Shown here piece by piece: positions 8,926 through 17,938 of a stretch of DNA of 64,000 bases. The notes beneath the pieces were generated by a model. The model was not told where the DNA came from, did not search any database, and was given only the letters and a program-made list of their open reading frames with translations. The first letter of the stretch is position 1. Each line of letters starts with the position of its first letter. The position numbers and the translations under genes are program-made. Source of the stretch: JAJPHW01 sp963771505 (GTDB taxonomy: Bacteria; Acidobacteriota; Terriglobia; Terriglobales; Acidobacteriaceae); contig CAVYTO010000002.1 of NCBI GenBank assembly GCA_963771505.1, positions 930,001 to 994,000 of the forward strand, written 5' to 3'.

Positions 8926-9924
8926 ATGAAAACTACTGGCGAAAATGTTGTCCGCATTGAGGCTGCCGCTCTGCGGTCGCTGGCCGATCGCATTGCCGGG
9001 CCTATGGCCTCCGCATTTAGCCGGGCCGTGGAATTGCTGTTCGCTTGCACCGGGCGCGTCGTCGTTACTGGAATGGGCAAGAGCGGCATTATCGCCCGCA
9101 AGATTGCAGCGACGTTGAATTCGACTGGTTGCCCCGCGGTTTTTATGCATCCTGTCGAAGCTGTTCATGGAGATTTGGGGATGGTGGTTAAGGGCGACGT
9201 AGTGGTGGCGCTATCCGCGAGTGGCGAAACCGAGGAAATTTTGAAACTGTTGGCGACAATCAAGCGATTGCGAGTGCCGCTAATCGCAATGACTGGCGAT
9301 GAACTTTTCGCGGTCCACCAAAACACTGTCACGCCGGTTTCTACACTCGCAGACGCTGCCGATGTTGCGCTGGACTGCTCAGTCGCACAGGAAGCATGTT
9401 CACTCGGATTGGCGCCCACCGCATCGACGACGGCAATGCTCGCGTTGGGTGATGCGTTGGCAGTCGTTCTGTCGGAAAAGCGCGGTTTCAAAGAAGAAGA
9501 CTTTGCCGATCTGCATCCGGGGGGAAAACTCGGTAAGCGCCTCGCCCGCGTTGAGGCTCTAATGCACCGGGGGGAAGAATTGCCGACCGTCGGTCTCGCC
9601 GCCAAAATGCCGGATGTGATTTATGAAATGTCCCGCAAGAAGCTCGGCATCGCGGCCGTCATCGATGGCAAGAATCTGGCGGGTGTCATCAGCGACGGGG
9701 ATCTTCGACGGTTGCTCGAAAGGCGCGGCAAGGAAGTGTTGGACATGACGGCTGGCGATTGCATGACGGTCACCCCACTCACCATCGCACCCCACGAATT
9801 TGCCGCGACCGCGCTCGCAGTCATGGAGGAGAAGAAAATAACTTCATTGATGGTAGTCAACGCGAGCGGCGGACTTGAAGGCATCGTTCACCTGCATGAC
9901 TTATGGGGAACTGAATTGGTGTAA
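8926..9924 (+). CDS. kdsD: Arabinose-5-phosphate isomerase (KpsF/GutQ family)
   Basis: Converts ribulose-5-phosphate to arabinose-5-phosphate, the first step of KDO synthesis. The 332 residues comprise an N-terminal SIS sugar-isomerase domain (VVVTGMGKSGIIARKIAAT, with ALSASGETEEI and HPGGKLGKRL) and two C-terminal CBS domains from about residue 205 (GVISDGDLRRLLE and the final HLHDLWG). Architecture and length are typical of KdsD. It is the third gene of the kdsA-channel-kdsD run. Confidence 0.95.
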   Translation: MKTTGENVVRIEAAALRSLADRIAGPMASAFSRAVELLFACTGRVVVTGMGKSGIIARKIAATLNSTGCPAVFMHPVEAVHGDLGMVVKGDVVVALSASGETEEILKLLATIKRLRVPLIAMTGDELFAVHQNTVTPVSTLADAADVALDCSVAQEACSLGLAPTASTTAMLALGDALAVVLSEKRGFKEEDFADLHPGGKLGKRLARVEALMHRGEELPTVGLAAKMPDVIYEMSRKKLGIAAVIDGKNLAGVISDGDLRRLLERRGKEVLDMTAGDCMTVTPLTIAPHEFAATALAVMEEKKITSLMVVNASGGLEGIVHLHDLWGTELV

Positions 9925-10036
9925 GGCCCATTGTTCAGCCGCAGGCTGAGAAGCAGTCAACTTTGAATCTGCCTTTTTCTACGTCGTTCTTCTTGAACTT
10001 CAAATCGGTAGCCTGAATTGAATCGGTGCCTAGCTT

Positions 10037-10459
10037 TTAAATGGGCACACGAGTTAGTGGGACGATGAACTGAATTCCTGGCACCTGTTTGTTCTGCAAA
10101 CGATCGTCGTTAGTGATAAAGAGATCGACCCCTGCACTGGCGGCACACGATAGCTGCACGGCGTCCGGGGCTTTTATCGAGCGACTGCTTCTTATTGACG
10201 CGTAGTGCCTAGCCGCCTTGATATCGAACGGTACGACAACCGCTGCGGCGGAGATGGCTTTCTCGTAACTCCGACAGAGTTGCTCATTTCCAGCCTGCAT
10301 GGGTTTGATCAGGATTTCACCCAGAGTAATCGTAGAAGTTAGGAGTTGGTCGCCGCGCTTCACCATCTTGGTCCGTAGTTCCTCGACACGATCAGAAAAG
10401 GCGCCGTAGTCCTCGAAAAGATAAATGAAAATGTTTGTGTCCCAGAAGATGCGACTCAT
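10037..10459 (-). CDS. PIN-domain protein, probable toxin
   Basis: A 140-residue PIN nuclease. The start RIFWDTNIFIYLFED places the first catalytic Asp at residue 7, IKAPDAVQLSCAASAG carries the conserved Asp, and FITNDDRL the terminal acidic pair. It shares an ATGA overlap with the preceding 165-residue protein, so translation is coupled. The partner is not one of the usual VapB folds, so whether this is a toxin-antitoxin pair is inferred from arrangement only. Confidence 0.82.
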   Translation of the reverse strand: MSRIFWDTNIFIYLFEDYGAFSDRVEELRTKMVKRGDQLLTSTITLGEILIKPMQAGNEQLCRSYEKAISAAAVVVPFDIKAARHYASIRSSRSIKAPDAVQLSCAASAGVDLFITNDDRLQNKQVPGIQFIVPLTRVPI

Positions 10460-10953
10460 TCCCAGCCCTCTCGAATTCGCCGCACATACTCATCCGTATG
10501 TTCGTCGGCCCACAGTTCTTTACCTGAACCCATCAGGGCCAATAAGGGGTCATTCTTGATTCGTTGGGCTACGTCGTCCTGATTCCAATCTCTATACCAA
10601 TCAACCAGGGGCTGATATTTAGAAGGAATGTCATCTCGTTCGGGAGCCGTCTTGGCGCCTTCGCGAGCGGGATCGTAACTGTCGCCAGTGCGAAAGAGGC
10701 GTCGACGACCCGCCGCAGTTTCGAAAAGTATGCGATAGCGTCCAGAATTAGGCGGACGATTTGCCACGCAATGCTGTACCACATGCTGATAAACGCCCGG
10801 CCTAAGTGTCCCAGTGATCTTTTCCTGTTTGGCCCGATCTACAATTTCCTCAATCGTAAAATCTGGTCGGCCAACTTGGTCTTTATGGAGTAATGCGGTC
10901 ACGACCCAAACCTCGTCTGCCACTTTGATTTCCACTGCCGATATCGTTTTCAA
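10456..10953 (-). CDS. Partner protein of PIN nuclease, unknown family
   Basis: A 165-residue soluble protein of no function I can name. The first 110 residues look compact and conserved, with a helix-turn-helix-like stretch (PDFTIEEIVDRAKQEKITG then GVYQHVVQHCVANRPPN) followed by GRYRILFETAAGRRRLFR. The C-terminal 45 residues are polar and would suit binding a partner. Its stop codon overlaps the PIN start by four bases, suggesting an antitoxin role with DNA binding through the N-terminal part. Likely real from its codon pattern and coupling. Confidence 0.65.
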   Translation of the reverse strand: MKTISAVEIKVADEVWVVTALLHKDQVGRPDFTIEEIVDRAKQEKITGTLRPGVYQHVVQHCVANRPPNSGRYRILFETAAGRRRLFRTGDSYDPAREGAKTAPERDDIPSKYQPLVDWYRDWNQDDVAQRIKNDPLLALMGSGKELWADEHTDEYVRRIREGWE

Positions 10954-10999
10954 CGTCCCTCCTTTTACGATGTTGACAAAGTGATTCAGATCGCACGGA

Positions 11000-11200
11000 T
11001 TACGAGCTTAGTACGTGGGGTTGGACAAAAACGCATCGCCCCGGATCTCGCACGAAGCCCGGCGTGAGTCCCAGAGTTTTTGTTACCGGTTCGACTTCCT
11101 GTCTTCGAGATAATCCCAAATTCTTCTGAATGCAGTCATCGCAAAAAGAACTCGGTTTGTGGGTCAAAACGAAGTTGTGTACCTGTTCTGAAATCGTCAT
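11000..11200 (-). CDS. Small conserved-looking protein, unknown
   Basis: A 66-residue protein starting MTISEQVHNFVL, with a CDDC motif at about residues 19-22 and a following stretch (LGLSRRQEVEPVTKTLG) that looks helical. A GGAGG sequence lies 8 bases before the ATG at 11200, which favours this start over a GTG 15 bases upstream. The CDDC pair could bind metal or be redox active, but nothing more can be said. It is divergent from proS. Confidence 0.55.
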   Translation of the reverse strand: MTISEQVHNFVLTHKPSSFCDDCIQKNLGLSRRQEVEPVTKTLGLTPGFVRDPGRCVFVQPHVLSS

Positions 11201-11326
11201 CGCACCAACCTCCACCCCAAAATATCATATATATTTGTTTGTATACAACAATAACTTTACTTCCAGTTTGCAATGAGTAATACTTCGCGTAGAATTAGAA
11301 AGTCCATTTGAAACAGGTACTTACCT
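11201..11326. promoter_or_regulatory. Divergent AT-rich intergenic region with palindrome TTGTATACAA
   Basis: The gap between the small protein and proS is markedly A/T-rich compared with its surroundings. It contains a perfect 10-base palindrome at 11239-11248, within a longer imperfect dyad. It is a plausible place for divergent promoters and an operator, but no defined -35/-10 pair is convincing. Confidence 0.35.
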
Positions 11327-13096
11327 ATGCATCTCTGGTCTAAACTCTTCATTCCTACGCTGCGGGAGCCACCCGCCGACGCCGACGTAGCCAGCCATAA
11401 GTTCCTGGTGCGGGCAGGCTACATTCGCCAGCTCGCGGCGGGGCTTTATTCCTATCTGTTTCTTGGGCAACGATCGTTCAACAAAATTATGAACATCGTG
11501 CGCGAAGAAATGGACACAATTGGCCAGGAGTTCTACCTGCCCGCGATGCATCCGCGCGAACTCTGGGAAGCCAGCGGACGCTGGTCCGTGATGGGCGAAA
11601 ATATGTTTCGCCTGAAGGACCGCAAAGGCGCTGACCTCGCGCTGGGCATGACCCATGAAGAAGTGATGACCGATATCGCAAGAAAAGAGTTGCGCAGCTA
11701 TAAGCAGTTGCCGCAAATCTGGTATCAGATCCAGTCGAAGTTTCGCGATGAACCTCGCCCGAAATCCGGATTGCTGCGGGTGCGGCAGTTCATGATGAAG
11801 GATTCCTACTCTTTCGACATTGACGCCGCCGGGCTTGACCTTTCCTATCAGAAGCACCGCGAAGTCTACCAACGCATATTCGAACGTTGCGGGCTGAAGT
11901 TCATGATCATTCAAGCCGACTCTGGGGCCATGGGAGGAACAGGTTCGGAAGAGTTTATGGTTGCCACGCCGGCTGGAGAGGACAAGGTCGTCAGTTGTGA
12001 AAACTGCGACTACGCCGCGAACATTGAAAAGGCCACGTCGAAACTCGATTCGATAGAGGATTTGAGTTCCGAAGGCGATGGCAAGCCGCTCGAAGTGCAT
12101 ACGCCGGGACAGAAAACTATCGAGGATGTCGCGAGGTTTCTCGGAGTGTCCCCCAAAAACAAAATCAAGACTCTAGCCCTAATGGCGGACGAGACCGACA
12201 CGAAGACTGGAAAAAAGAAGTCGCGTGCGGTCGTGCTGCTAATGCGTGGCGACCACCAGATGAATGAGGCCAAGCTTGCCGCCGTAGTCGGTGGGAAAGC
12301 GACCCGTCCAATGGAAGAAGGGGAAATTCTTCAGCTTTTTCGTTCGCCGGCGGGATTTCTTGGTCCCTTGGGCATTGAGTGGGCGAAAAATCTCAACGAC
12401 GGCGACAAACCAATTCTGCTTGTAGATCAGGCCTTAGAAGGACGCAAGAATCTCATCTCTGGAGCAAATAGAGAAGACTTCCACGTTAAGAACATTACGC
12501 CCGGCGAGACTTTTCACCCCACAGCCTACGCAGACATGCGTACGGTGACCGCTGGGGAAAGTTGCCCGAAATGCGGTGGCGTTGTAAAAATTGAGACCGC
12601 TGTCGAGATCGGCCACATTTTCAAGCTCGGCCGCAAGTATACCGAATCGATGGGATCGCGCGTGCTCGACCAGAACGGCAAAGAAGTTACTCCGATCATG
12701 GGTTGTTACGGGATTGGCATGGAGCGCATTCTGACCGCCGCCATCGAGCAGTCCAATGACGAGAACGGTTTCTCCCTGCCCGCGTCGATTGCGCCATTTG
12801 AAATCGTTGTAAGCCCCACCAATATTAAGGACGAGGCTATCTTCGCCGCTGCGAAAGACATCGCCAAGCGACTAGAATCAGCCGGATTTGACGTATTACT
12901 GGATGATCGGGACGAACGCCCCGGGGTCAAGTTCAAAGATGCGGATTTGGTGGGTATTCCCTTCAGGGTAACGGTGGGCAAGAAGGTTACCGAAGGTACC
13001 GTTGAGATCGTGGAACGCTCGACTCGCCAAATGCAGGATGCTAGCATCGCGGGAGTAGAGGAGTATTTTCGACACGCTCTACGGCCTGCGCGTTGA
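11327..13096 (+). CDS. proS: Prolyl-tRNA synthetase (bacterial type)
   Basis: Charges tRNA-Pro with proline. The 589-residue class II synthetase has motif 2 (KFRDEPRPKSGLLRVRQF) and motif 3 (GCYGIGMERILTAAIEQ, near residue 459). The editing (INS) domain is inserted at about residues 225-400, including the ARFLGVSPKNKIKTLAL segment, as in the long bacterial form. The C-terminal anticodon-binding domain carries DVLLDDRDERPGVKFKDAD. The ATG at 11327 is the only sensible start. Confidence 0.97.
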   Translation: MHLWSKLFIPTLREPPADADVASHKFLVRAGYIRQLAAGLYSYLFLGQRSFNKIMNIVREEMDTIGQEFYLPAMHPRELWEASGRWSVMGENMFRLKDRKGADLALGMTHEEVMTDIARKELRSYKQLPQIWYQIQSKFRDEPRPKSGLLRVRQFMMKDSYSFDIDAAGLDLSYQKHREVYQRIFERCGLKFMIIQADSGAMGGTGSEEFMVATPAGEDKVVSCENCDYAANIEKATSKLDSIEDLSSEGDGKPLEVHTPGQKTIEDVARFLGVSPKNKIKTLALMADETDTKTGKKKSRAVVLLMRGDHQMNEAKLAAVVGGKATRPMEEGEILQLFRSPAGFLGPLGIEWAKNLNDGDKPILLVDQALEGRKNLISGANREDFHVKNITPGETFHPTAYADMRTVTAGESCPKCGGVVKIETAVEIGHIFKLGRKYTESMGSRVLDQNGKEVTPIMGCYGIGMERILTAAIEQSNDENGFSLPASIAPFEIVVSPTNIKDEAIFAAAKDIAKRLESAGFDVLLDDRDERPGVKFKDADLVGIPFRVTVGKKVTEGTVEIVERSTRQMQDASIAGVEEYFRHALRPAR

Positions 13097-13129
13097 TGTT
13101 CTGTCGGCGCGAGGCAAAGGATTCGCGCT

Positions 13130-13477
13130 ATGAAAATGCTATTCGGACTTCTTGTGATCGGCCTGGCAGGATACCTGGGCGTCGAACTGATTCCCGTGTA
13201 CTACGAAAATTATCAGTTTAAAGACGCGGTCAGCACTGAAGCCACGCTCGAGACCTATACCACCAAACCGGAATCCGACATTCGAGATTTTGTTTTCAAG
13301 AAGGCGCAGGAGATGGACATCCCGGTGGCCCATGATGACATCAAGGTCCGGCGCGCAGGTAGTGTGAACACGGGCTCGCTGACCATAAGTGCGCCTTACA
13401 ACGTACGTCTAGAATTGCCGGGCTATCCATTAAACCTTCACTTCGACGTTTCTTCCGATAACAAGAGCCCTTTCTAG
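13130..13477 (+). CDS. Small membrane-anchored protein, DUF4845-like
   Basis: A 115-residue protein with one N-terminal hydrophobic helix (residues 3-20, LFGLLVIGLAGYLGVEL) and an exported soluble part. The pattern of a YYENYQFKDAV segment, a mixed alpha-beta body and a short tail recalls DUF4845-type envelope proteins. No catalytic residues are apparent. It lies 33 bases after proS and may be cotranscribed. Confidence 0.65.
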   Translation: MKMLFGLLVIGLAGYLGVELIPVYYENYQFKDAVSTEATLETYTTKPESDIRDFVFKKAQEMDIPVAHDDIKVRRAGSVNTGSLTISAPYNVRLELPGYPLNLHFDVSSDNKSPF

Positions 13478-13644
13478 CAATCGCCGCTCGTAGTCAAAGC
13501 CACCGAAGAGCATTGAGTGATTTAGAATGTTCCGGGGAGGCTTTGGCTCGTGCGCGCTGGATAACACATCGGTCATCCGGATCATCTCACCAGCATGCCA
13601 AACTGCCGGGTTGTGCCGTTGTGGAGCGTTGTCCTTAGCCTATC

Positions 13645-16212
13645 GTGGCCCTAAAAATCAAAATTCCGCGAGTTAGTAAATCGTCCCGCCTCTCCCACCC
13701 TGTATTCAAAGCAGCCCTCATTTTTGTCGTTGTGCTGGTGATGGCTGGTGTCGGCGCATTCGCATACTTCTACGTCAAGTACGACCGCATCATCGAAAAG
13801 CGGTTCAGGAACCCCATTTTCGCGAGTTCGGCGACCATCTACGCAATTCCCGAATCGATTCACGTCGGAGAAAAAATCGGATCGCGGGAAATTGCGGAGA
13901 AGCTGCGCCGTGCTGGCTATGTGGAAGATTCCTCGGCGCCCATGGGAAGCTTCCGCATTCTCGCGGGCGGAATTCAGATTTCTCCCGGGCCGTCATCGTT
14001 CCATTCGGCCGAGTCTGCAACGGTCCGCATTGTAAATGGAGCCATTGCTGACATTTCCGCCAAAACCGGAGACTTGGAAGCGTATGAGCTTGAGCCGATT
14101 CCAGTCGCTTCCCTTTTTGACGCGGAGCAGCGTTCCAAACGTCAAATCGTCAAGTACAACGAAATCCCGCTGAACATGGTCAACGCCGTGCTGGCGATTG
14201 AAGATCGACGATTCTTCACCCATGGCGGCGTGAACTTCATGCGCATGGCTGAAGCCACATGGATCGACGTGGTTCGGCAGCGGCATGAGCAAGGCGGGTC
14301 CACCCTGACGATGCAGCTCTCACGTGGATTTTTCTTGTCGCCGGAGAAAACTGTCAAGCGCAAGCTGACCGAAATGCTCATTGCGTTGGAACTTGAGCGC
14401 AAGTTCAACAAGCAGCAAATTTTCGAGTTTTACGCGAACTGGGTCGACCTTGGACAACGTGGCTCGTTCACGATTAGCGGCTTCGCAGAAGCGTCGAGGG
14501 CGTACTTCAACAAAGACTTGAAAGACATCACTCTGCCAGAAGCAGCTCTACTGGCCGGAATTATTCAGCGGCCTAGCTACTTGTCGCCCTATCGGCACCC
14601 TGAACGCGCCTTGGAGCGTCGCAATCTGGTGCTTGACAGCATGGTGGAAACGCACGCGATCAGTCCGTCCGATGCGCAGAAGGCGAAAGCAACGCCGCTG
14701 AAACTTGCGCCGCCGAACGTGGAGGCCAGCGACGCGCCCTACTACGTGGACTTGGTGCGCGAGTCGCTCAACAGCAAACTTGACGATCGTCAGATGAACG
14801 AGCAGTCGTACCGGATCTATACGTCGCTCGATCCGGACCTCCAAAAGGCGGCAGCGCAAGCAGTCGAGACTGGCATGAAGCTGGTGGACGAACAAGTCAT
14901 CAAGCGTCGGACAAAGAAAGTCAAAATCGCGCCGGGAAAATACGAGACCAAGGTTGCTCCCGGACCGGACGCCCAAGTCGCGGTTGTCGTTCTCGATCCG
15001 CATACAGGGCAAGTACTGGCTTTGGTGGGCGGACGCAATTATGGACTCAGCCAGTTAGATCATGCCGTTTCCAAGCGCCCCACGGGATCGATATTTAAGC
15101 CATTCGTCTACGCAGCCGCCGTGAACACGGCGGTCGACGGAACGACGCCTGTTCTCACGCCCGTCTCCATGGTGCTCGATCAACCGGGAACCTTCGCTTA
15201 CGGCGACCAGATCTACGAGCCTCGAAATTACAAAGAGGAATACCACGGAGAAGTTACGGCCCGTTATGCTTTGGCGCTCTCGATGAATAACGCGACCGTG
15301 CAACTGGCCCAGCAAGTGGGATATGACAAGGTCGCCGACCTGGCGAAAGCTGCCGGGATTGTTTCGGTGAAAGCCACGCCGGCAATGGCGTTGGGCGCGT
15401 ACGACGCCAGTCCGCTTGACATGGCAGCTGCTTACACTGTTTTTGCAAATGGCGGCCAGCGCATTTCTCCGCTGTTGGTTAGCTCGGTTCGAAACTCAAA
15501 GGGTGACGTCGTACTTGACTTCAAGCCGGAAAAGAAACAAGTCCTCGACCCGCGTGTCGCCGCCGTCATGACGAACATGATGGAAGGCGTGTTGAACTTC
15601 GGCACCGCCTTCCCCGTCCGCGCTCGCGGATTCAATGCCCCTGCCGCCGGCAAAACAGGGAGCTCGCACGACGGATGGTTCGCGGGATACACCACAAACT
15701 TGCTGTGCATAGTCTGGGTCGGCTATGACGACTACAGCGATATCCACCTGAGCGGCGCGCAAACCGCGGCCCCGATCTGGGCCGAATTCATGAAAAAGGC
15801 GATCACGCTGCCGCGATACGCAGACGTGAAGCCATTTACCCAACCGCCCGGCGTAGTCGATGTACAGCTGGACAAGGGCACAAACCTGTTATCCACGCCG
15901 TCGTGCCCCGAGACTTACACAGCCGTGTTCGTGACCGGGACGGAACCCAACCAGTCGTGCGACCAGCCGGGAAGCGTCAAAGGCTTCTTCTCGCGTGTTT
16001 TAGGCTTGGGCGGCGACAAGCCGCTGCCTCCGTCAAACTCGGCCCAGTCTGGGGTGCCGCCGCCGAACGGGCAAAGCGCTTCCTCACCGAACGGACAAGA
16101 TCCGAGCAAGAAAAAAGGATTCTTTGGCAAGCTTGCCGGTGTGTTTAAGGATGACAAGGCATCTAAACCACCACCGAAGCCGCCGGACAGTGGTACGACG
16201 GCTCCGCAGTAG
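13645..16212 (+). CDS. Class A penicillin-binding protein (PBP1b-like), transglycosylase/transpeptidase
   Basis: Polymerises and crosslinks peptidoglycan in the periplasm. After a short basic cytoplasmic tail and a single TM helix (about residues 23-45) comes a UB2H-like region (YAIPESIHVGEKI, with LRRAGYVEDSS), as in PBP1b. The GT51 glycosyltransferase has EDRRFFTHGG at about residue 186 with its catalytic Glu, then GGSTLTMQL. The transpeptidase has SIFK near 481, SMNN near 545 and KTGSS near 669. The last 80 residues are Pro/Ser/Asn-rich with a Lys-rich patch and look disordered. The start is a GTG. Confidence 0.95.
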   Translation: MALKIKIPRVSKSSRLSHPVFKAALIFVVVLVMAGVGAFAYFYVKYDRIIEKRFRNPIFASSATIYAIPESIHVGEKIGSREIAEKLRRAGYVEDSSAPMGSFRILAGGIQISPGPSSFHSAESATVRIVNGAIADISAKTGDLEAYELEPIPVASLFDAEQRSKRQIVKYNEIPLNMVNAVLAIEDRRFFTHGGVNFMRMAEATWIDVVRQRHEQGGSTLTMQLSRGFFLSPEKTVKRKLTEMLIALELERKFNKQQIFEFYANWVDLGQRGSFTISGFAEASRAYFNKDLKDITLPEAALLAGIIQRPSYLSPYRHPERALERRNLVLDSMVETHAISPSDAQKAKATPLKLAPPNVEASDAPYYVDLVRESLNSKLDDRQMNEQSYRIYTSLDPDLQKAAAQAVETGMKLVDEQVIKRRTKKVKIAPGKYETKVAPGPDAQVAVVVLDPHTGQVLALVGGRNYGLSQLDHAVSKRPTGSIFKPFVYAAAVNTAVDGTTPVLTPVSMVLDQPGTFAYGDQIYEPRNYKEEYHGEVTARYALALSMNNATVQLAQQVGYDKVADLAKAAGIVSVKATPAMALGAYDASPLDMAAAYTVFANGGQRISPLLVSSVRNSKGDVVLDFKPEKKQVLDPRVAAVMTNMMEGVLNFGTAFPVRARGFNAPAAGKTGSSHDGWFAGYTTNLLCIVWVGYDDYSDIHLSGAQTAAPIWAEFMKKAITLPRYADVKPFTQPPGVVDVQLDKGTNLLSTPSCPETYTAVFVTGTEPNQSCDQPGSVKGFFSRVLGLGGDKPLPPSNSAQSGVPPPNGQSASSPNGQDPSKKKGFFGKLAGVFKDDKASKPPPKPPDSGTTAPQ

Positions 16213-16253
16213 AACTTAGCCGGTGCGTTCTTTCGATTTGCAGGAGGTGCGCA

Positions 16254-17072
16254 ATGTTTCGACGATCTAGCGTGGGTGTATGCTTTGCGGCGTCATTCGT
16301 GATGCTGGCAGTGTCTTCATCTCTTCTATCTGCCCAGACTTCAGAGCAGGCTCACGTAAACCCTCCCTTCCTGCCGCAAGCCGAACCGCCGGCCGCTTCG
16401 CTGACGGTCGACGAACTGGAAGAGCGGGGAGACCAACTGCGTTCGGAGAAGGCCTACTTCGACGCAATCGACTACTACCGGGTAGCCATTTCGAAATCCA
16501 GTTCGAAGGCCAAGCTTTACAACAAGGCTGGAATTTGTGAGCTGCTGACCCAGCACTACACCGACGCGGGGAAAGATTTCGAGCGCGCCATCCACGCAGA
16601 CAGGAAATACGCGGACGCGTACAACAACATGGGGGTCGTGGAGTACGAGAGTAAAAAATACAACCGGGCCCTTAGTCTCTACACGAAGGCCATCAAGCTA
16701 GCGCCTTACTCGGCGTCTTTTTATAGCAATCAAGGCGCAGCCTTATTTGCCCGTAAAGATTTTGACAAGGCCAACGAGTCATACATGAAAGCTATGCAAC
16801 TAGATCCTGACATTTTTGAGCGCAATTCGCACAACGGCGTTTCCGCACAACTGCCTTCGGCTTTGGATCGGGCGCACTACGATTATGCGATAGCCCGCCT
16901 TTATGCGCGCCTGAATGAAGCGGACCGATCGTTGCAATATCTGCGCCGAGCGCTGGAAGAAGGCTATACGGGGATCGATGAAGTCTATAAGGACCACGAA
17001 TTCGCCAGCCTGCGCAAGGATCCCCGGTTCGCCGAATTGATGAACAAGCGACCCGTGGCTATACAGCAGTAG
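16254..17072 (+). CDS. Exported tetratricopeptide-repeat protein
   Basis: A 272-residue protein with an N-terminal signal peptide (residues 1-28, ending SLLSAQ) and tandem TPR units from about residue 52 to 180 (for example SKAKLYNKAGICELL, YADAYNNMGVVEYESKKYNRAL and YSNQGAALFARKDFDKA). TPRs mediate protein-protein contacts; a specific partner is not evident. It follows the penicillin-binding protein gene by 41 bases with AGGAGGT before its ATG, so a role in envelope assembly with that enzyme is possible. Confidence 0.82.
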   Translation: MFRRSSVGVCFAASFVMLAVSSSLLSAQTSEQAHVNPPFLPQAEPPAASLTVDELEERGDQLRSEKAYFDAIDYYRVAISKSSSKAKLYNKAGICELLTQHYTDAGKDFERAIHADRKYADAYNNMGVVEYESKKYNRALSLYTKAIKLAPYSASFYSNQGAALFARKDFDKANESYMKAMQLDPDIFERNSHNGVSAQLPSALDRAHYDYAIARLYARLNEADRSLQYLRRALEEGYTGIDEVYKDHEFASLRKDPRFAELMNKRPVAIQQ

Positions 17073-17178
17073 CCGGACTTACAAAACTTTACCGTTGAAA
17101 GCGAAACTTCTCGTTCCGGCGCGGTTTAATACTCTTCAAATGCTCCCGAAAACACAGGGTTAGTAGGGAGAGTAAAAG

Positions 17179-17221
17179 TCCGCCGGCAACGCCATCACGC
17201 CCCAAGCAGGTTGCCGGTGGA
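17179..17221. terminator. Hairpin between convergent TPR gene and kdsC
   Basis: A 12-base-pair stem (17179-17190 with 17210-17221, one G-T wobble) encloses a 19-base loop. On the plus strand it is followed by CATCATTTTTA. Its position between two converging genes suits a bidirectional terminator, although the loop is long. Confidence 0.6.
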
Positions 17222-17229
17222 CATCATTT

Positions 17230-17841
17230 TTAGCGATGTTTTGCTGTGGATTTTTTTGTGACTCGATCGCTTGTGTATTCGGACACAACCCGTTTCCACG
17301 AGCCTTGAGCTTTTAGCACATACTCGATCGCATCTCGTGCCCCGCCATCCCCGCCCGCCTTAAGGGTTATGTAGTGCGCTTCCTTCTTAACCTCATCCCT
17401 CGCGTTGGCCACGGCAACGGCTAGTCCGCAGGCACGCATCACAGGCAGATCGATAACATCGTCACCTACAAACGCAACCTCTGGGCTTTTAAGTCCGGAT
17501 TCTTTTAGGATTTGTTCCAGGCTGGTCAGCTTGTCTTGTATCCCCTGATGAACAAAATCCAGTTTCAGGTCGCGCGCCCGTTGCGCGACGGTTTCTGACC
17601 TTCGTTTGGTGATGAGGCCAGTCTTGATGCCACCCAGGCGTGCCAAAGAAATTCCAGCCCCGTCGTGCGCGTGGAAACCCTTCACTTCGATGGCTTGAGA
17701 ACTGGGCCGATCGGCTTCATGAACCTCGCGTTTGCCAAGCGCATCGGCGCTTGCGGGAATGAAAAAAAGTTTGCCGTCGGTGAGGGTACCGTCTACGTCG
17801 AACAGGATCAATTTGATTTTCTTCGCTCTTTTCTTAGACAT
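17230..17841 (-). CDS. kdsC: 3-deoxy-8-phosphooctulonate phosphatase (KdsC), HAD family
   Basis: Removes phosphate from KDO-8-phosphate to give free KDO. The 203-residue product has HAD motif I LILFDVDGTLTDG, with both catalytic Asp residues, the KdsC-type FHAHDGAGISLARLGGIKTGLITKRRS segment, and motif IV VAFVGDDVIDLPVM. It is slightly longer than typical because of a C-terminal tail of about 25 residues and an insert after motif I. Together with kdsA and kdsD it gives three KDO-pathway genes in one window. Confidence 0.93.
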   Translation of the reverse strand: MSKKRAKKIKLILFDVDGTLTDGKLFFIPASADALGKREVHEADRPSSQAIEVKGFHAHDGAGISLARLGGIKTGLITKRRSETVAQRARDLKLDFVHQGIQDKLTSLEQILKESGLKSPEVAFVGDDVIDLPVMRACGLAVAVANARDEVKKEAHYITLKAGGDGGARDAIEYVLKAQGSWKRVVSEYTSDRVTKKSTAKHR

Positions 17842-17938
17842 CCGCGGATTCTAGCATTGTCGCGAGTTCTGACCCTTGAATGCACAGAGTGTGGGCGAAG
17901 ATTTTGCGAATATCTTGCCCAGCCGATAGAATGCCGCT

